Source: Rhodospirillaceae bacterium
GTDB taxonomy: Bacteria; Pseudomonadota; Alphaproteobacteria; Rhodospirillales; Casp-alpha2
Reading direction: 5' to 3'
NCBI GenBank assembly: GCA_016845145.1
Contig: JAERTE010000116.1
Coordinates: forward strand, 1-39,717
Length of the DNA: 39,717 nucleotides
A program made the translations under genes and the position numbers. Shown here piece by piece: positions 1-7,908 of the stretch. The first letter of the stretch is position 1. Each line of letters opens with the position of its first letter. The notes under the pieces are model-generated. The model searched no databases. It was not told the DNA's origin and saw only the letters and a list, made by a program, of their open reading frames with translations.

Positions 1-67
1 AATCGACCCCAACCGATCCCGATCAGCGCCGATTCAATCCCTATTCACGATGTCCAATAGCGTGCCT

Positions 68-85
68 GCGCCGCTGGAGCGGCGC
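68..85. repeat. GC-rich hairpin at the left edge
   Basis: A perfect 7-bp inverted repeat, GCGCCGC and GCGGCGC, surrounds a TGGA loop. It sits in the last GC-rich stretch before the base composition drops at about position 100. It could be the 3' end of a transcript entering from the left, but no T-run follows on either side, so a terminator role is only a guess. Confidence 0.35.
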
Positions 86-112
86 TGCAAAGAGACATGA
101 GGGTACAGTGAT

Positions 113-141
113 TTGATCAAAAGTCAATAATTTCCTATATA
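113..141 (+). promoter_or_regulatory. Putative sigma-70 promoter upstream of the rlo region
   Basis: A -35-like TTGATC (113-118) and a -10-like TATATA (136-141) are separated by exactly 17 bases. Transcription would start near 148 and run rightward towards a possible small ORF (198-314) and the rloAB genes. The region is AT-rich, so chance matches are more likely here than in the rest of the window. Confidence 0.4.
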
Positions 142-197
142 AAGATTGAATACCTCTGTCGGGCGGAGCGTGCAGTCGAAAGGAGGCAAGGAATTAA

Positions 198-314
198 ATG
201 CACTGTCACCAGAATCCCAAGAAAACGCTCTCTGAGCCGCAATCCGTCGCACATCAGCTCCTAGAGTTCCCGTTTCGGGAAACCCGCAAAAAACAACCAA
301 TCGCTCCGAAATAA
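198..314 (+). CDS. Possible 38-residue small ORF upstream of rloA
   Basis: An ATG at 198 opens a 38-codon frame ending in TAA at 312-314. An AAGGA (188-192) lies five bases before the ATG, a stronger AAGGAGG (180-186) lies further upstream, and a promoter-like pair is present at 113-141. The predicted peptide is basic towards its C-terminus, with a KK pair near the N-terminus and a TRKK run at 29-32, and has no membrane segment. No family is recognised. It could be a leader peptide, a small partner of the defence pair, or a chance frame in a roughly 450-base region with no other gene. Confidence 0.25.
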   Translation: MHCHQNPKKTLSEPQSVAHQLLEFPFRETRKKQPIAPK

Positions 315-395
315 CTGATCTACCTATCGAAATCGGGCTGCTTCGTTTATATTTCTGACAAGGCAACCCATTTCGACGACATTTTTGCTGTAATA

Positions 396-422
396 TTGCA
401 AATTTCCATCCTAAGTTACATA
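396..422 (+). promoter_or_regulatory. Weak promoter candidate for rloAB
   Basis: TTGCAA (396-401) and TACATA (417-422) are separated by 15 bases, shorter than the preferred 17. If used, it gives a short leader containing the 14-bp palindrome at 428-441 just before the rloA ribosome-binding site. Confidence 0.25.
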
Positions 423-427
423 TCGGG

Positions 428-441
428 TCAGAAATTTCTGA
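428..441. promoter_or_regulatory. 14-bp perfect palindrome before rloA, putative operator
   Basis: TCAGAAA followed directly by TTTCTGA forms a perfect 14-bp palindrome. It lies between the candidate -10 box (417-422) and the AAGGAGG ribosome-binding site (446-452) of the ATPase gene. The position suits a repressor-binding site, or a short RNA stem next to the ribosome-binding site. No regulator gene is visible in this patch. Confidence 0.35.
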
Positions 442-457
442 ATGCAAGGAGGAAGCG

Positions 458-1783
458 TTGTTACTTCGATTTGGTGTTCATAATGACCTCTCTTTTTCTT
501 GCCGCCAAGAGTTATCATTGGTCCCAACGTCTTTGAAAGATCGAGAGGACGTATTTATTGAAACAACTGCTGGAAAAAATGACCACATATTGCCTGCTGC
601 GGTCGTTTACGGTGCGAACGCATCAGGAAAGAGCAATTTGATCAATGCTCTTTGGTCAATGCGGGAAGCGATAGTAAAGTCTCATCGCCACGGTGATCCA
701 GAAGGCGGGGTGCCGCGGCAACCATTTGCCTTGAATGACGAGAATAAGAAGCTCCCCACAGTATACGATGCCGATTTTATCGTCGACGGAATAAGATATC
801 ACTACGGTTTTGAAGCAACTGACGACGAATTCACTGGGGAATGGCTTTATTCATTCCCGCACCAAACCAGGAGATTGCTGTTCGAACGAGAGGGGGCTCA
901 AAAAATCCATTTTGGACCGTCGTTTGCTGGTCCCAAGAAAACCATAGAACGTCTGATGAGAAATAATAGTCTGTTTTTGTCAGCAGCAACACAGAATGAT
1001 CATGAGCAGCTTTCGCTAATCAGCGCGTATTTCAACAACATGAGAGTGAACAAAGCAATCTCAGTGGCCGGGCAAGCAGTCGCATCACGTTTTTCTGAAG
1101 ACGATTTCGATGATCGAACAATTGATTTCCTTCAAAGAATTGGCACAGGTGTCATTGGCTATCGGAAGAAAGAACGAGAAAAATCGGAGAATATGAAGTC
1201 TTTCGAAGAAGGGCTCGTCGCTCTCTTCAAAGAACAATTCGGTGATGGCAGCTTCGGTGGAGCTGAGAAGCTCTTTACCGAAAAGGATATTTTTATTGAA
1301 CTTGGTCACAAGGGAGAAAATGATCAAACGGTATATTTCGAGCTGGAACGGGAAAGCGCCGGCACTCGGCGCCTCCTAATGATGCTCACGACGGCGTTTC
1401 GCGCGTTAGATCGCGGTTCCGTTTTCATAATCGATGAACTGGATGCGAGCCTTCATACTCAGGCCTGCGAAGCGTTTGTTGCTCTTTTTGCCGGCCCTAA
1501 TATAAACAAAAACGGAGCTCAACTTATTGCAACCACACATGATACTAACTTGCTCTCATCTCCACTTTTGCGAAGGGATCAAGTGTGGTTTACTGAAAAA
1601 GACGGTTACGGCTCGACAAACCTCTATCCTCTTTCTGATATCCGCACTCGCCAGACTGACAATTTCGAGAAAGGATATTTGCAGGGTCGATACGGAGCGA
1701 TACCGTTCGGCGGACCGGTAGAAAAGCTATTCTCAGGTAGAAATCTTGATGGGCAAATCCAAGAGAAAGATAAGGCCGATTAA
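458..1783 (+). CDS. RloA-like AAA15-family ATPase (ABC-type ATPase fold)
   Basis: This 441-residue protein belongs to the COG1106/AAA15 type of ATPases, whose fold resembles ABC, SMC and OLD ATPases. The Walker A motif GANASGKS is at residues 52-59. An ABC-signature-like ESAGTRRLL follows at 299-307, Walker B with catalytic acid (FIIDELDASLH) at about 323-333, and a switch histidine in ATTHDTNLL at 358-366. The long insert between Walker A and the signature is charged, as expected for an SMC-like hinge or coil. The start is TTG at 458, placed by a perfect AAGGAGG five bases upstream. The end overlaps the RloB-like gene by 35 bases, so the two are almost certainly co-translated. GC is about 47-53 % in sampled lines, well below the flanking chromosome, which fits acquisition by transfer. 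By analogy with PARIS-type ATPase/TOPRIM pairs it may sense phage and control its partner; that role is inferred. Confidence 0.85.
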   Translation: MLLRFGVHNDLSFSCRQELSLVPTSLKDREDVFIETTAGKNDHILPAAVVYGANASGKSNLINALWSMREAIVKSHRHGDPEGGVPRQPFALNDENKKLPTVYDADFIVDGIRYHYGFEATDDEFTGEWLYSFPHQTRRLLFEREGAQKIHFGPSFAGPKKTIERLMRNNSLFLSAATQNDHEQLSLISAYFNNMRVNKAISVAGQAVASRFSEDDFDDRTIDFLQRIGTGVIGYRKKEREKSENMKSFEEGLVALFKEQFGDGSFGGAEKLFTEKDIFIELGHKGENDQTVYFELERESAGTRRLLMMLTTAFRALDRGSVFIIDELDASLHTQACEAFVALFAGPNINKNGAQLIATTHDTNLLSSPLLRRDQVWFTEKDGYGSTNLYPLSDIRTRQTDNFEKGYLQGRYGAIPFGGPVEKLFSGRNLDGQIQEKDKAD

Positions 1784-2411
1784 GCGGGGGCATTTCAAGA
1801 AACAACCGAAACGAAAGTTTGTTTTATTCTGTGAGGGTCGAAATACAGAACCAAGCTACTTTGATGCCTTACGGGCCTCACTATCCAACGCACTTATCGA
1901 GATCGAACCAATTCCCGGTGTTGGTGTACCAAACACCATTGCGGATCGCGCTGCGGAGAAGGCAAAGGAATTGGGTTTAGTCAAAGGCAGCAGAAAGAAA
2001 CTCGAATCTTTTGAAGAGAGCGATCAGGCATGGGCTGTTTTCGACAAGGATGATCACGAGGTAGAACGGGCCTTCGATGTGTGCCGAGCAAATCAAGTCG
2101 GAATCGCCTTTTCGAACCCATGTTTCGAAGTGTGGCTTATCCTACACTATGAGGATTTTCAGAGACCCGACGACCAGCATGCGGTGCAAAAACATCTATC
2201 GACACTATGTGCTGAATATGACCCGAACAAAGGTAAGACGCCAAATTGCCACGAGCTAATTCCAGAGATTGAGGCTGCGGAAATTCTCGCAGAAAGGCAG
2301 TGCCAGCGTCGAATAGAAGAGGGCGATGAGCTTGGGCGACCTTCGACAACCGTATTTAAACTGAGTAGACAAATTCGACAAGCCGCCGAAAAGTCGAACT
2401 TCAAGAGTTAA
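1749..2411 (+). CDS. RloB-like protein, partner of the AAA15 ATPase
   Basis: The 220-residue product has the features of the RloB family (named from 'restriction-linked ORF' in Campylobacter type I R-M loci). It has a basic N-terminus, then CEGRNTEPSYF at 28-38, an acidic DKDD motif (D99, D101) in WAVFDKDDHE at 95-104, and SNPCFEVWLILH at 122-133. The E...DxD order resembles TOPRIM nucleases, so a nuclease role is plausible but not shown. The ATG at 1749 is preferred because an AGG lies 11 bases upstream; a TTG at 1746 would add one residue. The reading frame begins inside the 3' end of the ATPase gene, so expression is coupled. Together they form a two-gene module that would be predicted to act as an abortive-infection or restriction-type defence. 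Confidence 0.8.
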   Translation: MGKSKRKIRPIKRGHFKKQPKRKFVLFCEGRNTEPSYFDALRASLSNALIEIEPIPGVGVPNTIADRAAEKAKELGLVKGSRKKLESFEESDQAWAVFDKDDHEVERAFDVCRANQVGIAFSNPCFEVWLILHYEDFQRPDDQHAVQKHLSTLCAEYDPNKGKTPNCHELIPEIEAAEILAERQCQRRIEEGDELGRPSTTVFKLSRQIRQAAEKSNFKS

Positions 2412-2523
2412 CCTCCCCACAAAATGTTGGGTGCCGTTTAGCCGGCGCACACCACTTTTATTTCACTGTTGATCAATTCGTCAAAATGGGGTGTGCGTTT
2501 GTACCTTTTAGACGGAGGTATAA

Positions 2524-2649
2524 TTGAACGATAGAACATATACACTTGGCGAAATGATTAGGTTGGCGCGCGATCAAAAGGAATTCTGGGATTACGGCGA
2601 ATTTCGGCAACAGCGCACTAAACGGAAATTCGGGGCTCTTTCTAACTAA
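2524..2649 (+). CDS. Possible 41-residue small ORF after rloB
   Basis: A TTG at 2524 lies five bases after a strong GGAGG (2514-2518), the same signal-plus-TTG layout used by the ATPase gene. The frame runs 41 codons to TAA at 2647-2649. The peptide contains TLGEMIRLARDQKEF near its start, which looks like the first helix of many helix-turn-helix proteins, and a basic stretch RTKRK near its end. No full domain fits in 41 residues, so it may be a remnant of a longer gene or a chance frame. It is the only coding candidate in the 350 bases between rloB and phaC. Confidence 0.25.
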   Translation: MNDRTYTLGEMIRLARDQKEFWDYGEFRQQRTKRKFGALSN

Positions 2650-2763
2650 TCCTCCGGTCTCGACCTCCACCCCCCAAACCTGATCTCCATCAAGGCAAAA
2701 GCCGCCCGTCCGCTGTATCCTCACCATTGATCATCACGCATCCCTGGCGAATGGGAGATGACG

Positions 2764-4539
2764 ATGGCAACCACATCAAGAAACACCCCGCCCTCATCGG
2801 CACCGATGCCCGCACCCGAATTCCCAGCCAGCCGCGCTTTCGACCATCTGCTGCACGCCTCGCAGGCGCCGCTGACCGGCGGCATTTCGCCCGCCGCCAT
2901 TGCCAATGCCTACACCGATTGGCTGGTGCATCTGGCCAACTCGCCGACCAAGGTGTCGCGGCTGACGCATTTGGCCTTGGGTGACTGGGCGAAACTGGTG
3001 GCCTATGCGGCGGCGTCACTTGCAGACCCCGACGCCACACCGCCCGCTCCCGCCGACCGGCGCGATCCGCGTTTCCGTGACGACGCCTGGACCACCTGGC
3101 CCTATAACGTCATGGCGCAGGCCTTTCTGCTGTCGCAAACATGGTGGGATGAGGCGACGACGCATCTGCGCGGCCTGGAAAAGCAGCACGAACGCGAGAT
3201 GGAATTTCTGGCGCGCCAGAACCTGGACCTGCTGGCACCGGCCAATTTTCCGTGGCTGAACCCGGAAGTCATCCGCCGCACCGCCGAGGAAGGCGGCGCC
3301 AACCTGGCGCGCGGCATGGAAAACCTGATGGACCAGTGGCGACGCCAAGTGACCGGCGAGAAACCCAAGGGCGCGGAAAAATTCACCGTCGGCAAGGACG
3401 TGGCGATCACGCCCGGCAAGGTCATCTACCGCAACCGGCTGATCGAGCTGATCCAGTACGAACCGCAAACCAAAACCGTGTGGGCGGAGCCGGTGCTGAT
3501 CGTGCCGGCGTGGATCATGAAATACTACATTCTCGATCTGTCACCGCATGATTCCCTGGTGCGTTATCTGGTCGAGCGCGGCCACACGGTGTTCATGGTA
3601 TCGTGGAAAAACCCCGCCGCCGACGACCGCGATCTCGGCATGGATGACTACGCGCGTCTCGGAATCATGGCGGCGCTGGATGCCATTGGGAGAATCAGGC
3701 CGCAAAAGAAGATCCATGCCTGCGGCTACTGCCTGGGCGGCACGCTGCTGTCGATCACCGCCGCCGCCATGGCGCGCGACGGCGACGACCGTCTCGCCTC
3801 CGTGTCGCTGTTGGCGGCACAAACCGACTTCACCGAGGCCGGCGAATTGATGCTGTTCGTCGACGAGAGCGAATTGGCCTACCTGGAAGACATGATGTGG
3901 GCGCAGGGTTACCTCGACACGAAACAGATGTCGGGTGCGTTTCAATTGCTGCGCGCGCCGGATTTGATCTGGTCGAGGATGATCCGCCATTACCTGCTGG
4001 GCGAGGAAGACACCCTCAACGACCTGATGGCCTGGAACGCCGATTTGACCCGCATGCCATACCGCATGCATGCCGAGTACCTGCGCCAGTTGTTCCTGGA
4101 AAACCAATTGGCCACGGGCCGCTATGAGGTCGATGGCCGGCCGATATCGTTGACCGACATCCGCGCCGAGATTTTCGCCGTCGGCACCACGCGCGACCAT
4201 ATCGCACCTTGGGAATCGGTCTACAAGATCAAGATTCTGTCGGACACCGACGTGACCTTCGTGCTGGCCGCCGGCGGCCACAATGCCGGCATCGTCTCGG
4301 AGCCCGGCCATGCGCACCGCAGCTATCAGATTTTGCGGGTGCTGGAGAGCGAGCGTTACACCGACCCCGAATCGTGGCGCCGCCAGGCACCGCACAACGA
4401 AGGGTCGTGGTGGCCGGCCTGGTCGAAATGGCTGGCGGGTCGCTCGACGTCGCGGGTCAAACCGCCGCGCATGGGGCTGCCAGGACGGGGCAACGGCCCC
4501 ATCATGGACGCACCGGGCAGCTACGTGCTGGAAGCCTGA
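2764..4539 (+). CDS. phaC: Class I poly(3-hydroxyalkanoate) synthase
   Basis: The enzyme polymerises (R)-3-hydroxyacyl-CoA into PHA storage granules. The product is 591 residues, the usual size for class I synthases. The N-terminal PhaC domain is followed by an alpha/beta-hydrolase core. The lipase-like box CGYCLGG holds the catalytic Cys323; the other triad members are Asp478 (in TTRDHIAPW) and His506 (in GGHNAGI). ATG 2764 is preferred over the in-frame ATG at 2758 because a GGGAG at 2753-2757 is six bases before the former and touches the latter. No phaA, phaB, phasin or phaR gene is next to it. Its last 19 bases overlap the convergent msrQ gene. Confidence 0.95.
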   Translation: MATTSRNTPPSSAPMPAPEFPASRAFDHLLHASQAPLTGGISPAAIANAYTDWLVHLANSPTKVSRLTHLALGDWAKLVAYAAASLADPDATPPAPADRRDPRFRDDAWTTWPYNVMAQAFLLSQTWWDEATTHLRGLEKQHEREMEFLARQNLDLLAPANFPWLNPEVIRRTAEEGGANLARGMENLMDQWRRQVTGEKPKGAEKFTVGKDVAITPGKVIYRNRLIELIQYEPQTKTVWAEPVLIVPAWIMKYYILDLSPHDSLVRYLVERGHTVFMVSWKNPAADDRDLGMDDYARLGIMAALDAIGRIRPQKKIHACGYCLGGTLLSITAAAMARDGDDRLASVSLLAAQTDFTEAGELMLFVDESELAYLEDMMWAQGYLDTKQMSGAFQLLRAPDLIWSRMIRHYLLGEEDTLNDLMAWNADLTRMPYRMHAEYLRQLFLENQLATGRYEVDGRPISLTDIRAEIFAVGTTRDHIAPWESVYKIKILSDTDVTFVLAAGGHNAGIVSEPGHAHRSYQILRVLESERYTDPESWRRQAPHNEGSWWPAWSKWLAGRSTSRVKPPRMGLPGRGNGPIMDAPGSYVLEA

Positions 4540-5147
4540 ATGCCTGTACGCTTTTTGGGCCGACGGTTCGGCAGCAGCCGGGCACCCAAAAGCATGGCCA
4601 AAATCCCACCGTAAACCAGAGGCTCGATCTGGAAGCCCTTGCGCATCATGAAGAAATGAATGACCGCCAATACACCCGCAACATACACACCCTTGTGCAA
4701 CCGCGACCAATTGCGCCGGCCCAGGTGTTTGATCATGCCCGCCGTCGACGTCGCGGCCATGGCCGCCAGGATAACAAAGGCAATCATGCCGAGCGTGATA
4801 TAGGTGCGCTTGACGATATCGCTCCAGATCTCCGCCCAATCGAAAAACTGATCGAGAACGATGTAACTCGACAGATGCAACGCCACGTAAAAAAACGCGA
4901 ACAATCCGAGCAAACGCCGGAACCGCATGATCTCGATCGATCCCGTCAAGCGCCGGACCGGCGTCACCGCCAAGGCGATAAACAGCATGCGAAGCGCCCA
5001 TTCGCCCAGATAGCGGTTCATGAACTCAGCCGGGTTGGCGCCCAGGTCTTGGTTGACGACGCGCATCGCCAGCCATGCCAACGGCATGAGCGCCAACAGC
5101 CAGACGGCTGGTTTGGCAATCCAGCGGATGCGTTGATCGGGGGTCAT
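4521..5147 (-). CDS. msrQ: MsrQ, haem-binding membrane subunit of MsrPQ
   Basis: MsrQ (formerly YedZ) is an inner-membrane b-type haem protein of the ferric-reductase-like family that passes electrons from the quinone pool or a flavin reductase to periplasmic MsrP. The 208-residue product has about six hydrophobic segments and begins with a basic cytoplasmic stretch before the first one (AVWLLALMPLAWLAM). Histidines suitable as haem ligands occur in predicted helices, for example in VALHLSSYIVL and AVIHFFMM. It lies 139 bases downstream of msrP on the same strand, separated by a large inverted repeat. The 3' end overlaps phaC by 19 bases on the opposite strand. Confidence 0.93.
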   Translation of the reverse strand: MTPDQRIRWIAKPAVWLLALMPLAWLAMRVVNQDLGANPAEFMNRYLGEWALRMLFIALAVTPVRRLTGSIEIMRFRRLLGLFAFFYVALHLSSYIVLDQFFDWAEIWSDIVKRTYITLGMIAFVILAAMAATSTAGMIKHLGRRNWSRLHKGVYVAGVLAVIHFFMMRKGFQIEPLVYGGILAMLLGARLLPNRRPKKRTGIQASST

Positions 5148-5170
5148 GTGTGATCCCTTGTTCGGCCATC

Positions 5171-5267
5171 ACCCCCCTCCCGACCTCCCCCCATCAAGGG
5201 GGGAGGAGAAAGGAAGCGTGCAACCGAGTTCCCTCCCCCCTTGTGGGGGAGGGTCAGGGTGGGGGGT
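5171..5267. repeat. 97-bp nested inverted-repeat element between msrP and msrQ
   Basis: Two perfect 9-bp hairpins lie side by side: CCTCCCCCC/GGGGGGAGG around ATCAA (5184-5206) and CCCTCCCCC/GGGGGAGGG around CTTGT (5231-5253). They are enclosed by an outer pair, ACCCCCC (5171-5177) and GGGGGGT (5261-5267), so the whole element can fold as one large structure with two arms. C-tract/G-tract palindromes of this look are scattered through many alphaproteobacterial genomes as intergenic REP-like repeats; that resemblance is from memory. In the msrP-msrQ transcript it could stabilise the upstream message or attenuate msrQ. Confidence 0.75.
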
Positions 5268-5286
5268 ATCTCTTCAGCGGCGATCC

Positions 5287-6294
5287 TCAATAGTAGCGCG
5301 CCAAGTCCATGCCTTGGTACATGGCGGCCACTTCTTCTTCGTAGCCGTTGAACTTAAGCGTCGGGTGTTTGGCGGTAAAACCGAACACGTTCTCCGCGCC
5401 GCCGATGCGGCGCTCCTTGCCCTGGCTCCAGCGCGGATGATCGACCTCGGGGTTAACGTTGGCGTAAAAGCCATATTCTTTGGGCTGGCTTTTGTTCCAG
5501 CTGGTCGGCGGTTCCTTCTCGACAAAGCTTATACGCACGATGCTCTTGATGCTTTTGAACCCGTATTTCCACGGCACCACGAGACGGATCGGCGCGCCGT
5601 TCTGATTGGGCAAAACCTCGCCATAAAGGCCGACAGCCAGCAGCGTCAGCGGGTTCATGGCCTCATCCATGCGAAGCCCCTCCACATAGGGCCACTCAAT
5701 GGTCGGGCGTTTCTGGCCGGGCATGCGTTTCGAATCGTGCAACGTCTCGAAAGCCACGTATTTGGCGTTGCCGCCGGGTCCCATGCGCTTGATCACGTCG
5801 GCCAGCGGAATGCCGACCCACGGCACCACCATCGACCATGCCTCGACGCAGCGCAGCCGATAGACCCGTTCCTCCAATTGATGCGGCTTGATCAGGTCTT
5901 CGAAATCATAGGTGCCGGGTTTCTCAACGTCGCCGTCGATTTTCACCGTCCACGGCATGGGTTTGAAATTCTTGGCCTCCGTCAACGGGCGGCCCTTGCC
6001 GGTACCGAATTCGTAGAAATTATTGTAAGACGCAACCAGATCGAATGGCGTCGGCTCAAGGCCGACGCTCGCCTGCGTCCACGCGCTTTGGACAACACCC
6101 TCGAGTTTGGCGCCATGGACCGGGACTTCTTCTCGTGATGCCAGCGCCAGCGCCGGCGATACCATTGATGCCGCGGCAATGCCCGTGCCGCCGAAAGCCG
6201 CCGTCTTCAAAAACTGGCGCCGCGCCATATACAGGCTCTTGGGGGTGATCTCGGAAGACGCGACGTCGTAAGCTTTACGGTTGCGAATCAGCAT
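5287..6294 (-). CDS. msrP: MsrP, periplasmic protein-methionine-sulfoxide reductase
   Basis: MsrP (formerly YedY) is a molybdopterin-dependent enzyme that repairs oxidised methionines in envelope proteins, fed with electrons by MsrQ. The product has 335 residues. A twin-arginine signal (ARRQFLKTA, residues 24-32) and a hydrophobic stretch ending near ALALAS show Tat export. The molybdenum-ligand cysteine is C149 in [11 protein letters not shown]. The start is supported by a GAGGA six bases upstream of the ATG on the minus strand. msrQ follows on the same strand, so this is the standard two-gene msrPQ unit. Confidence 0.95.
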   Translation of the reverse strand: MLIRNRKAYDVASSEITPKSLYMARRQFLKTAAFGGTGIAAASMVSPALALASREEVPVHGAKLEGVVQSAWTQASVGLEPTPFDLVASYNNFYEFGTGKGRPLTEAKNFKPMPWTVKIDGDVEKPGTYDFEDLIKPHQLEERVYRLRCVEAWSMVVPWVGIPLADVIKRMGPGGNAKYVAFETLHDSKRMPGQKRPTIEWPYVEGLRMDEAMNPLTLLAVGLYGEVLPNQNGAPIRLVVPWKYGFKSIKSIVRISFVEKEPPTSWNKSQPKEYGFYANVNPEVDHPRWSQGKERRIGGAENVFGFTAKHPTLKFNGYEEEVAAMYQGMDLARYY

Positions 6295-6454
6295 GGATGA
6301 TCCTCACGGCATGAGATGATGTACAAATACGTACGTTAACATAGAGAGCCAGCCGACAACCTGCATCTCACAAGTTTGCGAGAAGTGTCCGTGTCCGCGT
6401 GCGCGGGCGTGAGCGGTTGATTGTCGTCCAGGAAAACGGGCGCTATAAGGTCGT

Positions 6455-7123
6455 ATGCGCACTCTTTACCATCTCTGGCTGTCGCCGTTTTGCCGCAAGG
6501 TGCGGCTGGCCCTGAACGAAAAACGCCTTGAATACCGCATGCAGGCCGAAAGCGTCTGGGACCGCAGGCCGGAGTTCCTGCACCTCAACCCTACGGGCGA
6601 GGTGCCGGTTTTGGTGGAAGCCGATGGCTCTGCCGTATCGGGCAGTGATGCCATATGCGAGTTTCTGGACGAAATGCATGCCGAGCCCAGCCTGCTCGGA
6701 CGCGGCGCGCTGGCGCGCGCCGAGGTCAGGCGCCTGGTCTATTGGTTTGACCACAAATTCAACGAAGAAGTCACCAGCCATTTGGTGGGCGAAAAAATCA
6801 TGAAACGGTTTTTAGGCATGGGCGAGCCCGACTCCAAGAAAGTCCGCGCCGGACACGCCAATATTCACCATCACCTGGATTACATTACCTATCTGACGGA
6901 CCGGCGGCGCTGGTTGGGTGGCGATGAGATGTCGCTGGCCGACATTGCCGCCGCCGCTCATATTTCGACCATCGACTATCTGGGCGATGTGCCGTGGAAC
7001 GAACACCCCGGCGCCAAGGACTGGTATGCGCGGATCAAGTCGCGGCCAGGTTTCCGGCCGTTGCTGGAGGATCACATTCCCGGCGCCGCGCCGGCGAAGA
7101 GCTACGCCGACCTCGATTTCTAA
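6455..7123 (+). CDS. Glutathione S-transferase family protein
   Basis: The 222-residue protein has a thioredoxin-like N-terminal GST domain (about 1-80) with SPFCRKVRLAL at 9-19, where Ser/Cys is the usual glutathione-activating position, and the cis-proline motif GEVPVL. A helical C-terminal domain follows (about 85-210), with the conserved SLADIAAAAHIS segment. The substrate cannot be told from sequence. The gene is monocistronic and its stop overlaps by four bases the stop of the convergent TPR gene. Confidence 0.88.
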   Translation: MRTLYHLWLSPFCRKVRLALNEKRLEYRMQAESVWDRRPEFLHLNPTGEVPVLVEADGSAVSGSDAICEFLDEMHAEPSLLGRGALARAEVRRLVYWFDHKFNEEVTSHLVGEKIMKRFLGMGEPDSKKVRAGHANIHHHLDYITYLTDRRRWLGGDEMSLADIAAAAHISTIDYLGDVPWNEHPGAKDWYARIKSRPGFRPLLEDHIPGAAPAKSYADLDF

Positions 7124-7866
7124 CGCTGTTTGACGTCCATCTTTTCCAGGTTTGCCCGCGCCGCATCGGCGGCGGCACCGGCGGGTGACAAGGAAAGCAC
7201 CATCAACCAATCGGTGCGCGCGCCGTCATTGTCACCGGTCATCCGCCTGAGGTTGCCGCGCTCAAGCAGCGCCGGCGCGTGATTGAGATCGAGCGCCAGC
7301 GCGCGCTCCACATCCTCCAAGGCGCCCGGAAGGTCGTCCAAGTAACGTCTGGCCGCAGCGCGGAAGGCAAAAGCGTCGGCGTGGCCCGGATCCAGGGTGA
7401 TGACGGCATCAAGATCGTCCTTGGCCTTTGCATAGTCATCCAGCGCGGCGCGGGCCTGGGCGCGGTCGAGCAATAGCTCGGCGTCGCCGGGACGTAGCTT
7501 CAATGCCGCCGTCGCTACGCCTTCGGCACGGGCCGGCATCTCGGCCAGCAACCAGGCCTGCGCCGCCTGGCCAAGCAATTCCGCCTTGAAGGCCGGTTCT
7601 TCCATGATCCGCTGTGCCAGGCTTTCCAGCCGGGCTGCGGCATCCTTATGCAGACCCAGCGCGATTAACGCCGAGGCGGCGCAATGCTCCGCCGCACCTC
7701 CACCGCCCATATCGCGCCACTGGATGGCATCTTCGAAGGCGTCTTTCGGATAGCGCGCCGCTTTTTCCATGCAGGCGTTGTAGCGTGCAGAAGGCGGCTG
7801 TTCCGCCGCCAATGGGGGTGCGAAAAGCGCAAAAACGAAAATTAGAATCAGTCGGGCCATGGACAT
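7120..7866 (-). CDS. Exported tetratricopeptide-repeat protein
   Basis: After a signal peptide (MARLILIFVFALFAPPLAA) the protein carries helical TPR-like repeats. The clearest ones have the A...LDPGHADAFAFRAAARRYLDD type of spacing in the C-terminal half. The product is about 248 residues and presumably acts as a periplasmic or outer-membrane scaffold; its partner is unknown. ATG 7866 was chosen so that the signal peptide is at the N-terminus; ATG 7860 is equally possible, and a longer frame from a TTG at 7905 is unlikely. The start faces the divergent SDR gene only 42 bases away, so the two share a promoter region. Confidence 0.75.
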   Translation of the reverse strand: MSMARLILIFVFALFAPPLAAEQPPSARYNACMEKAARYPKDAFEDAIQWRDMGGGGAAEHCAASALIALGLHKDAAARLESLAQRIMEEPAFKAELLGQAAQAWLLAEMPARAEGVATAALKLRPGDAELLLDRAQARAALDDYAKAKDDLDAVITLDPGHADAFAFRAAARRYLDDLPGALEDVERALALDLNHAPALLERGNLRRMTGDNDGARTDWLMVLSLSPAGAAADAARANLEKMDVKQR

Positions 7867-7908
7867 TTCAAACCCGGACACTACCTTATCGAAACGAAGG
7901 AGCAAACC

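Noticed and set aside
113..2476. TTGATCAA occurs on both sides of the rloAB patch (113-120 and 2469-2476), suggesting flanking repeats of an insertion
   Set aside because: The match is only eight bases and self-palindromic; the sequences next to it do not match, and no integrase or attachment-site structure is seen.
3541..5001. A 486-codon minus-strand frame opposite phaC and msrQ
   Set aside because: It covers the phaC catalytic region and the msrQ gene in another frame and shows no domain; phaC and msrQ are both secure.
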